In this document: in pieces, positions 28,611-36,380 of the stretch
Numbering within the stretch: position 1 is the stretch's first letter
Layout: each line of letters begins with the position of its first letter
Source: Isoptericola jiangsuensis
Lineage (GTDB): Bacteria; Actinomycetota; Actinomycetes; Actinomycetales; Cellulomonadaceae
Direction of reading: 5' to 3'
Assembly: GCF_002563715.1 (NCBI RefSeq)
Contig: NZ_PDJJ01000001.1
Coordinates: 496,001 to 560,000, forward strand
DNA: 64,000 bases
Notes under the pieces: generated by a model
The model's database searches: none
What the model saw: only the letters and a program-made list of their open reading frames with translations
What the model was told of the DNA's origin: nothing
Made by a program: the position numbers and the translations under genes

Positions 28611-28868
28611 ATGAGTTTCCACGGTGACTCCGAGGTGCTGTTGACGCCCGCCGAGGTCGCGAGCCTGTTCCGCGTCGACCCCAAGACCGTCACGCGGTGG
28701 GCCAAGGCGGGCAAGCTCTCGTCCATCCGGACGCTCGGGGGTCACCGGCGCTACAAGGAGTCGGAGGTCCGGGCGCTGCTCGGCGCCGCCTCCGAGGCGG
28801 CCGAGGCCGAGGCGGCGGCGAACGCCGCGGCGGCCGAGGCGGACAGCGCCGGCGGCCCCGGCCGCTGA
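28611..28868 (+). CDS. bldC: BldC-type MerR-like transcription factor
   Basis: An 85-residue DNA-binding protein consisting mainly of the MerR-type winged helix: LLTPAEVASLFRVDPKTVTRWAKAGKLSSIRTLGGHRRYKESEVRALL spans residues about 9-57 in the exact BldC pattern. BldC binds head to tail as oligomers on direct repeats and controls development genes in Streptomyces; in non-sporulating actinobacteria its targets are unclear. The C-terminus is an Ala/Glu-rich tail. A strong AGGAGG precedes the ATG; longer upstream frames are not supported. Confidence 0.92.
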   Translation: MSFHGDSEVLLTPAEVASLFRVDPKTVTRWAKAGKLSSIRTLGGHRRYKESEVRALLGAASEAAEAEAAANAAAAEADSAGGPGR

Positions 28869-28948
28869 CCGCGGCACGGCGGCGACAGCGAGCACACGAC
28901 GAGCATCGACCCGGGCGACGGAGCCGCCGGGTCGATGCTCGGTGCCGT

Positions 28949-29272
28949 CTAGCGGCGGAACGCCTTGACGACGAGGAAGGCGACCGTGACCGCCCCCGCC
29001 GCGGCGACGCCCAGGAGGATCTTGGCGTTGCGCGCGCGCCGCTCGTCGTGGGCCGGCAGCCCGTCCCCCGAGAACAGCCCGCCGACGTCCTGCGCCGCCT
29101 GGCGCGTGTTCCGGGCGAGCTGGGACGCCTGGTAGGACGGCGACACCCGCGTCGTGAGGGCGTCGATGGCGTCCGCGAGCTCGCGGCGCGCCTGCTCGAC
29201 CTCGGAGCGCAGCTCGGCCGGGGTCGGGGGCGGGCCGGTCAGGTCGTCCGGCGTGGGCGTCGTGCGGCTCAC
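28949..29272 (-). CDS. DUF3618 family membrane protein
   Basis: A 107-residue protein of the DUF3618 type: a helical amphipathic segment PAELRSEVEQARRELADAIDAL (residues about 18-39, in pieces) followed by one C-terminal membrane helix (AKILLGVAAAGAVTVAFLVV) and a basic end. Such proteins accompany phage-holin-like DUF1469 proteins in envelope-associated gene pairs of unknown function. The GTG start overlaps the stop of that partner by 4 nt (GTGA), so the two are translated together. Confidence 0.8.
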   Translation of the reverse strand: MSRTTPTPDDLTGPPPTPAELRSEVEQARRELADAIDALTTRVSPSYQASQLARNTRQAAQDVGGLFSGDGLPAHDERRARNAKILLGVAAAGAVTVAFLVVKAFRR

Positions 29273-29685
29273 CTCGAGATCCCCTCCTTGACGCTCGCGA
29301 CGTCGTCCTTCACGCGGTCGATGGTCTCCGGTCGCTTCGCGGCCTGCTTGAGCAGCCGCACCCCGACCAGGACGAGGAGCGCGGCGAACAGCATCATGGC
29401 GACGCCCACCACGAGGGCGGACAGCCACAGCGGCCACGCCTCGGCGAGCCCGATGATGCCGGACCAGATCAGCACGCCGACCGCGTACAGCACGATGACG
29501 AGCGCGACGGCGAAGAGTCCGACGCCGATGCCCGACCGCTTGGCCTTGTCGGCCATCTCGGCCTTGGCCAGCGCGATCTCGGCCCGCACCAGGCGGGTGG
29601 CCTGCTCCGAGATCTGCTCGACCAGCCGGCCCATGCTGGGCGGCTGCTCGGCGGGCGGGGTCCGCCCGTCGTCCCAGTCCGTCAT
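29269..29685 (-). CDS. Holin-like DUF1469 (Holin-X) membrane protein
   Basis: A 138-residue protein. An amphipathic N-terminal helix (MGRLVEQISEQATRLVRAEI, residues about 18-37) precedes two membrane helices at about residues 55-78 and 86-112, then a charged C-terminal helix. This is the phage-holin-superfamily III/DUF1469 (YqjE-like) layout. No lysis genes are present, so it is a chromosomal envelope protein rather than a prophage part. Cotranscribed with the DUF3618 gene by a GTGA overlap. Confidence 0.82.
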   Translation of the reverse strand: MTDWDDGRTPPAEQPPSMGRLVEQISEQATRLVRAEIALAKAEMADKAKRSGIGVGLFAVALVIVLYAVGVLIWSGIIGLAEAWPLWLSALVVGVAMMLFAALLVLVGVRLLKQAAKRPETIDRVKDDVASVKEGISR

Positions 29686-29764
29686 CGGCTGCTCCGATCC
29701 TCGTGGTGATCCGTGTGCACCCCACTCAACCGTGACCAGCCGAGACAGGCAATTCCTGGGAACG

Positions 29765-29799
29765 ACGAAGGCCGCAGCCCTGGGGGCTGCGGCCTTCGT
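29765..29799 (-). terminator. Perfect 16-bp hairpin downstream of tRNA cluster
   Basis: Positions 29765-29780 pair perfectly with 29784-29799 around TGG. It lies 8 nt beyond the 3' end of tRNA-Phe on the minus strand and probably ends the tRNA transcript. Confidence 0.8.
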
Positions 29800-29806
29800 G
29801 CTGAGG

Positions 29807-29879
29807 TGGCTCCGACCGGCGTCGATCCGGTGACCTTTCGATTTTCAGTCGAACGCTCTACCAACTGAGCTACAGAGCC
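29807..29879 (-). tRNA. tRNA-Phe (GAA)
   Basis: A 73-nt cloverleaf: 7-bp acceptor GGCTCTG/CGGAGCC, anticodon loop CTGAAAA with GAA, and T-arm with TCGA loop. Discriminator base A; CCA is not encoded. Last of three tRNA genes on this strand. Confidence 0.97.
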
Positions 29880-29930
29880 TCGGACACGAAAGCCCGGGCG
29901 CCGTTTCCGACGTTCCGGGCGCTTCATGCG

Positions 29931-30004
29931 CGACCCTGACGGGACTTGAACCCGCGACCTCCGCCGTGACAGGGCGGCGCGCTAACCAACTGCGCTACAG
30001 GGCC
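29931..30004 (-). tRNA. tRNA-Asp (GTC)
   Basis: A 74-nt cloverleaf with acceptor GGCCCTG/CAGGGTC, anticodon loop CTGTCAC (GTC) and discriminator G, as expected for Asp. CCA is not encoded. It lies 51 bp upstream of tRNA-Phe in the transcript direction. Confidence 0.97.
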
Positions 30005-30153
30005 ATGGTCGACGATCTCTCGCCTTCCTGGCGGCTCGTTTCCGAACCGAGAAGAAGCGTACCCCATGCTTGGCCTGAACCTGAAATCGGCTCCTGACCA
30101 GGGATGACACCCCGTTCTGCGGGCTTCGAGGTGCTGACTCGAGACCTGCGTGG

Positions 30154-30226
30154 TACCCCCAACGGGATTCGAACCCGTGCTACCGCCGTGAAAGGGCGGG
30201 GTCCTAGGCCGCTAGACGATGGGGGC
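30154..30226 (-). tRNA. tRNA-Glu (TTC)
   Basis: A 73-nt cloverleaf: anticodon loop CTTTCAC with TTC, acceptor stem with a G1-U72 pair as seen in other actinobacterial tRNA-Glu, discriminator A. Unlike its neighbours it is followed by an encoded CCA (TGG at 30151-30153 on the plus strand). Confidence 0.96.
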
Positions 30227-30236
30227 CGGCCGGGCC

Positions 30237-30242
30237 AGCATA
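30237..30242 (-). promoter_or_regulatory. -10 element of the tRNA Glu-Asp-Phe transcript
   Basis: TATGCT on the minus strand, 10 nt before the tRNA-Glu 5' end, gives a transcription start about 5 nt upstream of the mature tRNA. Confidence 0.5.
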
Positions 30243-30292
30243 CCGGTCGGGCCGGGTCGGGAGCCGTCGGGACGTGCGGGAGGATGGACGAC

Positions 30293-30646
30293 GTGGTGGA
30301 GATGTCGCGCGAGGAGTTCGAGGCCGCTGTCGCCGAGGGGCTCGACCAGGTGCCGCGGGAGCTGACCCGGCTCATGGACAACGTCGTCGTCCTCGTCGAG
30401 GACGACGCGCCCGCCGACGACCCCGAGCTCCTCGGCCTCTACGAGGGCGTGCCCCTCACGGAGCGCGGCGAGGCGTGGGCCGCGGGGTCCCTGCCCGACC
30501 GCATCACCGTCTACCGCCACCCCACGCTCGCGATCTGCGACTCCGTGGACGACGTCGCCGAGGAGGTGGCCGTCACCGTGGTGCACGAGATCGCCCACCA
30601 CTTCGGCATCGACGACGACCGCCTGCACGAGCTCGGCTGGGACTGA
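30293..30646 (+). CDS. Minimal zinc metallopeptidase-like (zincin) protein
   Basis: About 117 residues. VVHEIAHHFGIDDDRLHELGW near the C-terminus is a HExxHxxGxxD zincin motif, with two His and an Asp as zinc ligands and Glu as catalytic base; this is the DUF1025-type 'metallopeptidase family protein' of actinobacteria and thermophiles. No signal peptide is seen, so it is cytoplasmic; substrates are unknown. The GTG at 30293 is about 9 nt from GGGAGG; the ATG at 30284 abuts that sequence and the ATG at 30302 is also possible. It follows the divergent tRNA promoter. Confidence 0.8.
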   Translation: MVEMSREEFEAAVAEGLDQVPRELTRLMDNVVVLVEDDAPADDPELLGLYEGVPLTERGEAWAAGSLPDRITVYRHPTLAICDSVDDVAEEVAVTVVHEIAHHFGIDDDRLHELGWD

Positions 30647-30654
30647 ACCCCGGA

Positions 30655-30700
30655 CGCACGACGACGCGCCCCGCGAGATCGCGGGACGCGTCGTGCGACG
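30655..30700. terminator. Imperfect long hairpin between converging genes
   Basis: CGCACGACGACGCG and a downstream CGCGTCGTGCG arm, with inner CCCGCGA/TCGCGGG, form a long stem with a 3-nt bulge between the zincin gene and the convergent peptidase gene. Confidence 0.6.
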
Positions 30701-30713
30701 GTGCGGTGGCCGG

Positions 30714-32177
30714 TCAGTCGAGCGGCGTGTACTCCCAGTGCCACGCCTCCGGCTTGCGGCCGTCGGCGCGCGCCCAGGCGGGGTTGTCCCACCCGAACCG
30801 CGGGGCGTTGGCGCGCAGCCACTCGTACCGCGCGGTGCCGAACGTCTCCACCCCGCCGTTGAGGTCGACGGCGACGCCCCAGCCGTGGTTCGAGTAGCCG
30901 GGGACCGCGGCCAGCGAGCCGCGGGCGGCCTTGGTCGCGACCTGCGACGCGTACGACCGGTAGGAGTCGTTGATGAACAGGTGCTCGCCGAACTTCGCGC
31001 GGTACGCGACGTCCAGCCGCTCGAGCTGCTCGGCGGCGTCGCAGCGGAGGGTCTCCCCGGGCGCGAAGTCGAGCTCGCACAGCTTGTCCGACGGGATCTC
31101 GCCGTTGCCGTAGCCCGCCACCGAGTCGACGAACTTGCGCAGCCCGGAGGCCGCCTTCTTCGCGGCCGTGGCCTGGGCGGTCGTGATGTCGACCGGGGTC
31201 TCGGGGGCGGCCTCGACGTCCAGCGCGCCGGACTGCGCGGCGTCGAGGAGCGTGACGAGGGTGTCGGTCGCCTTCTCCAGCGCGGTCGCCTCGGCGGCGG
31301 TGAGCTCGGCCTCGTCTGCGGCAGCGTCGGCAGGGGCGGCGGCAGCGTCGGTGGCAGCGTCCGTAGCGGTAGCGGTAGCGGCAGTGTCGGTGTCGGCGTC
31401 GGTGTCGGCGTCGACGGTGTCGGTGGTGCCCGCGTCCGACCCGTCGGCGTCCTGCGACGATCCGGCCGCGTCCTCGGAGTCCTCGGCGGTGCCGGCGTCG
31501 TCGGTGGCGGTGCCGGCCGCCGCGGCCTCCTGGGCGGCGCGGTTCGCGGCGAGGATCTCCGCGGGCGTCGCGTCGACGGGCGTCCCGTCCGTCCCGGTGG
31601 CCTCGTCGGCGGGGACGGTGTCGTCGGCGCCGTCCTCGGCGGTGGCGTCGGCCTCGTCCGTGGGCAGCGCGGTGCGCTCACCGGCGCGGGACGCCGCCAC
31701 GGCGTCCCGGTCCTGCATGAGCTCGGTGATCTTCTCCACCTGGGCGTCGATCTTGCGCTCCTGGGCGGCGGTCAGGGAGGCCTGCTCGGCGGTCACGTCG
31801 ACGGCGCGCTGCAGGGCCGTCGACGCGCGGACCGCGGTCTCGTCCTGGGACACGACGACGGTCGTGTCGTCCTGGAGGTCGTCGGCGGGCGTGGCGGAGG
31901 CGGTCGTGGACGTGTCCGTCGTGGTGGTCGGGGACGGCTCGGCGCCGGCGGGACCGCCGGTGATCGCGGTCGCCGCCACGGCGGTCACCGCGAGCAGCGT
32001 CATCGCACCGCCGACGGCGGTGCGGGGCCCGGGGGACGCGGTGGTCCTCGCCGGGGTCTTCGGGGTCGTCGATCTCTTCGCGGGGGTCGCCGTGCGGGCG
32101 GCACCGGTGTGGTGGTGCCGGCCGGACCCGGGGCGCGGGTGGGCGCGCCCGGGCAGGCGAAGGCGGGGCAGGTTCAC
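30714..32177 (-). CDS. Secreted VanY/LAS-type D-Ala-D-Ala carboxypeptidase-like protein
   Basis: A 487-residue exported or membrane-anchored protein. A Pro/Thr/Lys-rich basic N-terminus leads to one hydrophobic helix (AMTLLAVTAVAATAITGGPAG, residues about 58-78). Then comes a Thr/Asp stretch, a coiled segment (QASLTAAQERKIDAQVEKI), an Ala/Thr/Asp low-complexity region (about 175-270), and a C-terminal VanY domain: NDSYRSYASQ, SNHGWGVAVDL (SxHxxGxxxD zinc motif) and WHWEY. LAS peptidases trim peptidoglycan stem peptides. Start is GTG with GAGGA upstream. The low-complexity linker (DADTDADTDT) may span the wall. Confidence 0.85.
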   Translation of the reverse strand: MNLPRLRLPGRAHPRPGSGRHHHTGAARTATPAKRSTTPKTPARTTASPGPRTAVGGAMTLLAVTAVAATAITGGPAGAEPSPTTTTDTSTTASATPADDLQDDTTVVVSQDETAVRASTALQRAVDVTAEQASLTAAQERKIDAQVEKITELMQDRDAVAASRAGERTALPTDEADATAEDGADDTVPADEATGTDGTPVDATPAEILAANRAAQEAAAAGTATDDAGTAEDSEDAAGSSQDADGSDAGTTDTVDADTDADTDTAATATATDAATDAAAAPADAAADEAELTAAEATALEKATDTLVTLLDAAQSGALDVEAAPETPVDITTAQATAAKKAASGLRKFVDSVAGYGNGEIPSDKLCELDFAPGETLRCDAAEQLERLDVAYRAKFGEHLFINDSYRSYASQVATKAARGSLAAVPGYSNHGWGVAVDLNGGVETFGTARYEWLRANAPRFGWDNPAWARADGRKPEAWHWEYTPLD

Positions 32178-32418
32178 AGGGGGAGTCCTCGGGTGTGGTC
32201 TCGGGGCCGCCGTCCATGGTGGGCCCGCGATGTGACCGGACCCTGGGCGCTGCGCGGGGAAGCGTCACGCAGAACGGGGAAGACCGGGGTGGTGTTCGTG
32301 AAGACCGGGCATAGGGGCGACGCCCCGGTGGCGAGTGCGGCGTCCGTATGACGGGCGTCACCGTCCCGCGCGTCGTCGTCGGCGGGCGTCGCGCGGCCCG
32401 GCGACGAACACTGCGGGG

Positions 32419-33027
32419 ATGAGCACCGCACCCGTCACCGTGTCCATCCACCGTGTCGTGAGCCCGGACCGGGTCCCGGAGGTCACCGCCTGGGTGCAGG
32501 CGGGCGTCCGGCTCGCCAACCGCTGGCCGGGGTTCCTGGGGTCCGGGTGGATCCGGGCCGCGGAGGGCTCCGAGGACTGGGTGATGCTGTACCGGTTCGC
32601 CGACGCCGACCGGCTCGAGGCGTGGGAGGGGTCGCCCGACCGGCGCGACTGGCTCGCCCAGGGCGAGGGCCTCGTCACCGAGCGGGCCGTCACCCGCCGG
32701 ACCGGGATCGAGGGCTGGTTCGACCCGCCGGTCCGGCAGGACGAACCGTCGGGTCCGCCGCTGCTGCCCGCGCCGCCCCGCTGGAAGCAGTCGGTCGCGA
32801 TCTGGCTCGGGTTCTTCCCCGTGAACCTGGCGTTCACGCTGCTCGTGGCCTGGCTGGTGCCCGCGTTCCGGGACCTGCTCCTGCCTCTCCAGGTGCTCGT
32901 GTCGACGCTGATCCTCACGCCGATCATGTCGTTCTGGGTGCTGCCGTGGGTGACGGGGAGCCTGCGCGACTGGCTGCACGCCCCCACAGGTCGCTCCCGG
33001 TCCCGCGACGAGCGAGGCCCAGCCTGA
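32419..33027 (+). CDS. Antibiotic biosynthesis monooxygenase-like domain with membrane helices
   Basis: A 202-residue protein. Residues about 5-95 have the dimeric ferredoxin-like ABM pattern (VTVSIHRVVSPDRVPEVTAW, FLGSGW, WVMLYRFADADRLEAW), often found in heme- or quinone-handling monooxygenases. Two to three hydrophobic segments follow (AIWLGFFPVNLAFTLLVAWL, LQVLVSTLILTPIMSFWVLP). This ABM-plus-membrane arrangement occurs in uncharacterised actinobacterial proteins. AACACT (32407-32412) ends 6 nt before the ATG. Function unproven. Confidence 0.72.
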   Translation: MSTAPVTVSIHRVVSPDRVPEVTAWVQAGVRLANRWPGFLGSGWIRAAEGSEDWVMLYRFADADRLEAWEGSPDRRDWLAQGEGLVTERAVTRRTGIEGWFDPPVRQDEPSGPPLLPAPPRWKQSVAIWLGFFPVNLAFTLLVAWLVPAFRDLLLPLQVLVSTLILTPIMSFWVLPWVTGSLRDWLHAPTGRSRSRDERGPA

Positions 33028-33044
33028 CTCCCTAGCCTGGGCGG

Positions 33045-34781
33045 ATGCTCTACCTGGACGGAGACCCCGCCATCCCCGAGGAGACGGTCCAGTCGACCGT
33101 CTCCCTCACCGTGACCCTCGCCTGGGCCGCCGCCGCCCTCGTCGCCGCCTACCTGGTGGTCACCATCGTGTCGGCGATCGTCAACCGGTTCGCCCGGAGC
33201 CGGCCCCTGCTGCGCGACATGTCGCTGCGCATGCGGCGCCCGCTGCGCGTGCTCCTCATGATCGTGGCCGTGTGGGTCGCGTTCCAGATCTCCGCGCACC
33301 AGGACGAGGCCTGGTACGACCCGCTGCGGCACGGCCTGTTCATCGCCACGATCCTCGCGACGGCGTGGCTCGTCGGGGCGATGGCGTTCGTCGTCGAGGA
33401 CCGCACGCTCGCCCGGCTGAGCCACTCCCAGGACGACCGGCACGCCCGCCGCGTCCAGACCCAGATCTCCGTCGTGCGGCGGGTCACCGTCGCCGTCATC
33501 GTGGTGCTCGCCGTCGGCGCGGTGCTGCTGACCTTCCCCGCGATGCGGGCCGCCGGCGCGTCCATCCTCGCCTCGGCGGGCCTGCTGTCCCTCGTGGCCG
33601 GTCTCGCCGCGCAGTCCAGCCTCGCGAACACGTTCGCGGGCATGCAGATCGCGTTCACCGACGCGATCCGCGTCGACGACGTCGTCGTCCTCAACGGCGA
33701 GTTCGGCCGCATCGAGGAGATCACCCTCACCTACGTGGTGGTGCACGCCTGGGACGACCGGCGCCTCATCCTGCCCAGCACCTACTTCACGACGACGCCG
33801 TTCGAGAACTGGACGCGGCGTGCTGCCGACCTGCTCGGCACCGTCGAGATCGACGTCGACTTCCGGGTGCCGCTGGACGACATGCGCGCCGAGCTCGACC
33901 GGCTGCTGCAGGAGTCGTCGCTGTGGGACCGTCGGCTCGGCATCCTCCAGGTCACCGCCGCGACCGAGGGCGTCGTGCGCGCCCGCGCGCTCGTCAGCGC
34001 CGCCGACGCCGGCAACCTGTGGGACCTGCGCTGCGCCGTCCGCGAGGGCCTGGTGCTCTGGCTCCAGCGGGAGGCGCCCTACGCCATCCCGCGCACGCGT
34101 CTGCAGGGTGTCGCGCCGCTGCCCGACGACGCCCCGGACGGTCCCGAGAGCCCGCCGTCGGCCGGGTCGGCCGGGTCGGCCGACGTCGGGTCGCCGGACC
34201 GGGAGGGGCGCCGCGCGCCCGCCGTCCTGCCCCCGCCCGCGCCGGCGGCCGGGTCCGGGTCGGCCGCGGAGCCCGCCGTCGAGTCCTCGACCGGGTCGGC
34301 CGCCGAGTCCGCCGCGGGGTCCGCCGCGGAGCCGGCCGGGGAGGGCACGAAGCGGTCGAGGGTGGGTCGCGGCCCGCGCCGGGCCCCGGTCCGGGACCGT
34401 CGCCTGCCGTCCCCGACCCGGTCGTCCGTGCCGCCCGCGGAGACCCCCGAGACCACGGTGCTGCTCGGCGAGGTCGCCGCTCCCGTACGCGGCCGCGCCG
34501 ACGAGACCGTGGTGCTGCCGCCGACCGAGCGCCCCGGCCTCTACAGCGGCAGCAAGGACGCCGAGGAGCGGTCCAAGCACTTCTCCGGCCCCGGGCAGGA
34601 GGCCATCGACGAGCGCGAGGAGCTCGCCGAACGGCGCCTCACCGGCGAGATCGCCGTCGACACCCTGGACGACGAGGACCGCCGTCGGCGGCGCGTCGCA
34701 CCCGACTCCGGGGACGGTGGTCCCGTCGCCGGCCCCGGGGAGGGCGGTGACGGCGGGCACGACGGCGGCGACGGCCAGTAG
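33045..34781 (+). CDS. MscS-family mechanosensitive channel with long disordered tail
   Basis: A 578-residue membrane protein. Five hydrophobic segments occupy residues about 20-200; the pore-lining helix and beta domain are SAGLLSLVAGLAAQSSLANTF, then FTDAIRVDDVVVLNGEFGRIEEITLTYVVV, then LPSTYFTTTPFENWTRR, classic MscS blocks. From about residue 365 the chain becomes a Pro/Ser/Ala/Gly-rich, probably disordered cytoplasmic tail of over 200 residues. MscS channels release solutes on hypo-osmotic shock. TAGCCT (33033-33038) ends 6 nt before the ATG, indicating a leaderless mRNA. Confidence 0.9.
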   Translation: MLYLDGDPAIPEETVQSTVSLTVTLAWAAAALVAAYLVVTIVSAIVNRFARSRPLLRDMSLRMRRPLRVLLMIVAVWVAFQISAHQDEAWYDPLRHGLFIATILATAWLVGAMAFVVEDRTLARLSHSQDDRHARRVQTQISVVRRVTVAVIVVLAVGAVLLTFPAMRAAGASILASAGLLSLVAGLAAQSSLANTFAGMQIAFTDAIRVDDVVVLNGEFGRIEEITLTYVVVHAWDDRRLILPSTYFTTTPFENWTRRAADLLGTVEIDVDFRVPLDDMRAELDRLLQESSLWDRRLGILQVTAATEGVVRARALVSAADAGNLWDLRCAVREGLVLWLQREAPYAIPRTRLQGVAPLPDDAPDGPESPPSAGSAGSADVGSPDREGRRAPAVLPPPAPAAGSGSAAEPAVESSTGSAAESAAGSAAEPAGEGTKRSRVGRGPRRAPVRDRRLPSPTRSSVPPAETPETTVLLGEVAAPVRGRADETVVLPPTERPGLYSGSKDAEERSKHFSGPGQEAIDEREELAERRLTGEIAVDTLDDEDRRRRRVAPDSGDGGPVAGPGEGGDGGHDGGDGQ

Positions 34782-34810
34782 GCCCCCACCAGGGTCGATC
34801 TCGGCGCGGG

Positions 34811-35587
34811 TCAGGCGTCGGCGCGGCCCGCCAGCCAGCCCGTCAGCTCGCCCGGCCGGTCGGTGATGATCGCGTCCACCCCGGCCGCGACCAGGCCGCG
34901 CCACAGCGACGGCTCGTTCGCCGTCCACGGCATGACCCGCAGGCCGGCGTCGTGGGCGCGGCGCACGAGGTCCGGGTCGGCCAGCACGGCCGCGACCGAC
35001 GGGTTCACCGTCACCGCGCCCAGGTCGAGAGCGGCTTCGATCAGGTCGTCGGGGGCCGCGTCGCACAGCAGCCCGCGCGGCAGGTGCGGCGCCGCCTCCC
35101 GCAGCGCGGCCACCGTCTCGCGGCGGAACCCCTGCACCAGCACGCGGCCGGCCATGCCGGCCGCGTCCAGCGCGCGCGTCGTCGGGGCGAGCTGTTCCGG
35201 CGTCCAGACGCCCTTGTACTCGCACAGCAGGTCCAGACCCGGACGGCGGGCGAGGAACCGCAGCACCTGCGCGAACGTCGGCACGTGCTGGCCCGCCAGG
35301 TGCTCCGAGAAGCGCGCCCCGGCGTCCAGGCCCGCGATGGTCGCGCCGTCGAGGTCTGCCACCGCGCCGGAGCCGTCCGTCACGCGGTCCACCACCGGGT
35401 CGTGGATCACCACCGGCACGCCGTCCGCCGACAGCCGCACGTCCAGCTCGAGCGCCGGGGCGCCGCTGCGCCACGCCGCCTCGAACGACGCCATCGTGTT
35501 CTGGGGCGCCACGGCCGCGTACCCGCGGTGGGCGACGACGAGCGGGGCGGGCAGGATCGGGTCCAGCAGCACGGTCACGCACGCCAT
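34811..35587 (-). CDS. Glycerophosphodiester phosphodiesterase
   Basis: A 258-residue GDPD: VVAHRGYAAVAPQNTMASFEAA near residues 17-38 holds the catalytic His and Arg, ELDVRLSADGVPVVIHDP the metal-binding Glu/Asp and second His, and LLCEYKG the later Glu; TANEPSLWRGLVAAGVDAIITDRPGEL is the family end. It hydrolyses glycerophosphodiesters to glycerol-3-phosphate. No signal peptide is evident, suggesting a cytoplasmic enzyme. The ATG at 35587 is preferred over a GTG 12 nt upstream. No PHO-box-like sequence is seen upstream. Confidence 0.92.
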   Translation of the reverse strand: MACVTVLLDPILPAPLVVAHRGYAAVAPQNTMASFEAAWRSGAPALELDVRLSADGVPVVIHDPVVDRVTDGSGAVADLDGATIAGLDAGARFSEHLAGQHVPTFAQVLRFLARRPGLDLLCEYKGVWTPEQLAPTTRALDAAGMAGRVLVQGFRRETVAALREAAPHLPRGLLCDAAPDDLIEAALDLGAVTVNPSVAAVLADPDLVRRAHDAGLRVMPWTANEPSLWRGLVAAGVDAIITDRPGELTGWLAGRADA

Positions 35588-35639
35588 CCTGGCGTGCACC
35601 GGTGCGAGGCGACAACAGGGCGACGGCGCGCGCAGGGGG

Positions 35640-35712
35640 TGGGCCCCGTGGGGATCGAACCCACAACCCGCGGATTAAAAGTCCGCTGCTCTGCCAGTTG
35701 AGCTAGAGGCCC
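35640..35712 (-). tRNA. tRNA-Lys (TTT)
   Basis: A 73-nt cloverleaf: acceptor GGGCCTC/GGGGCCC (one T-G pair), anticodon loop CTTTTAA with TTT, and T-loop TTCGATC. Discriminator A; CCA not encoded. A TAGGCT -10-like element lies on the same strand at 35742-35737. Confidence 0.97.
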
Positions 35713-35900
35713 GCCGGCCGGGGCCGACTGCGGGTCAGCCTACGCGGACGCGCGTGCGCACCTCGCACCGGTCCCTCACCGCATCACCACGTCCCGTCTC
35801 ACCCAGCGGGAGGTTTCGTCTCGTCAGGGCGGTCGCGTTGCATCCTCGGCAGCCTTTTGCTTCGGTGGAGGAGTCGCGAACCCCGACGAGAGGAGCACTC

Positions 35901-36188
35901 ATGCTCACCGTGACGGAGAACGCCCGTACCGCTGTCGACACCCTGGCCGAGCAGGCCGGCGTACCCGCCGAGGGCGGCCTGCGCATCGCGCAGTCGGCCG
36001 ACCAGCCCGGCAACTTCGAGCTCGCGCTCGTCCCCGCCCCCAAGCCCGACGACCAGGTCGTGGACGAGAAGGGGCAGACCCACGTCTTCGTCGACTCCGA
36101 GGCCGCCGTCGCGCTGGCCACGCTGGAGCTCGACGCGCAGCCCTCGACCGAGGGACCGGGTTTCGTCCTCACCCCGCAGCAGGACTGA
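35901..36188 (+). CDS. HesB/IscA-like protein lacking cysteines
   Basis: A 95-residue protein with the HesB/IscA fold pattern (MLTVTENARTAVDTLAEQAGVPAEGGLRIA..., VFVDSEAAVAL, then an LD-rich strand). True A-type Fe-S carriers have three conserved cysteines; this protein contains none, so it cannot ligate a cluster in the usual way. Similar cysteine-free members are common in actinobacteria and lack an assigned role. An AGAGGAG ribosome site precedes the ATG. It is followed by a strong hairpin (36220-36252). Confidence 0.8.
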   Translation: MLTVTENARTAVDTLAEQAGVPAEGGLRIAQSADQPGNFELALVPAPKPDDQVVDEKGQTHVFVDSEAAVALATLELDAQPSTEGPGFVLTPQQD

Positions 36189-36219
36189 GCAGCAGGACCC
36201 ACCGGTCCCGGCCGGCGCG

Positions 36220-36252
36220 ACGGCGGAGCCCCCACCCGGGGTGCTCCGCCGT
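36220..36252 (+). terminator. Hairpin terminator after HesB-like gene
   Basis: ACGGCGGAGC (36220-36229) pairs perfectly with GCTCCGCCGT (36243-36252); the intervening bases can pair further. A T-containing stretch (TTCGTCGTC) follows. Confidence 0.75.
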
Positions 36253-36347
36253 TCGTCGTCCCGGGGAGCGCCCGGCGAGCCGCGGAGACGCTCGTCACCG
36301 GCGTTCCGGTGGCGGGGCGCCCGGCCGTGAGGCACGGTGTCCGGGCA

Positions 36348-36366
36348 TGTCACGAGATTCCTGACA
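36348..36366. promoter_or_regulatory. Inverted repeat upstream of DUF1206 gene
   Basis: TGTCA (36348-36352) and TGACA (36362-36366) are separated by 9 nt and lie 15-33 nt upstream of the DUF1206 start codon. It may be an operator; no bound protein can be named. Confidence 0.3.
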
Positions 36367-36380
36367 CCTGGAGGTGAACC

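Noticed and set aside
29269-29685. Holin-like gene as a sign of prophage
   Set aside because: No lysin, structural or integrase genes nearby and the DUF1469-DUF3618 pair is a normal chromosomal unit.
30132-30144. GCTGACTCGAG resembling a single copy of the 20-bp repeat core
   Set aside because: One partial match without tandem copies, expected by chance.
31340-31420. Short GTCGGTGTCGGC-type repeats as a possible CRISPR or satellite
   Set aside because: They encode the Asp/Thr/Ala low-complexity linker of the VanY-like protein; no spacers or regular repeat units.
32358-35666. A 1102-residue minus-strand frame opposite the MscS and GDPD genes
   Set aside because: Arg/Gly/Asp/His-rich shadow translation without domains; real genes on other frames cover the region.
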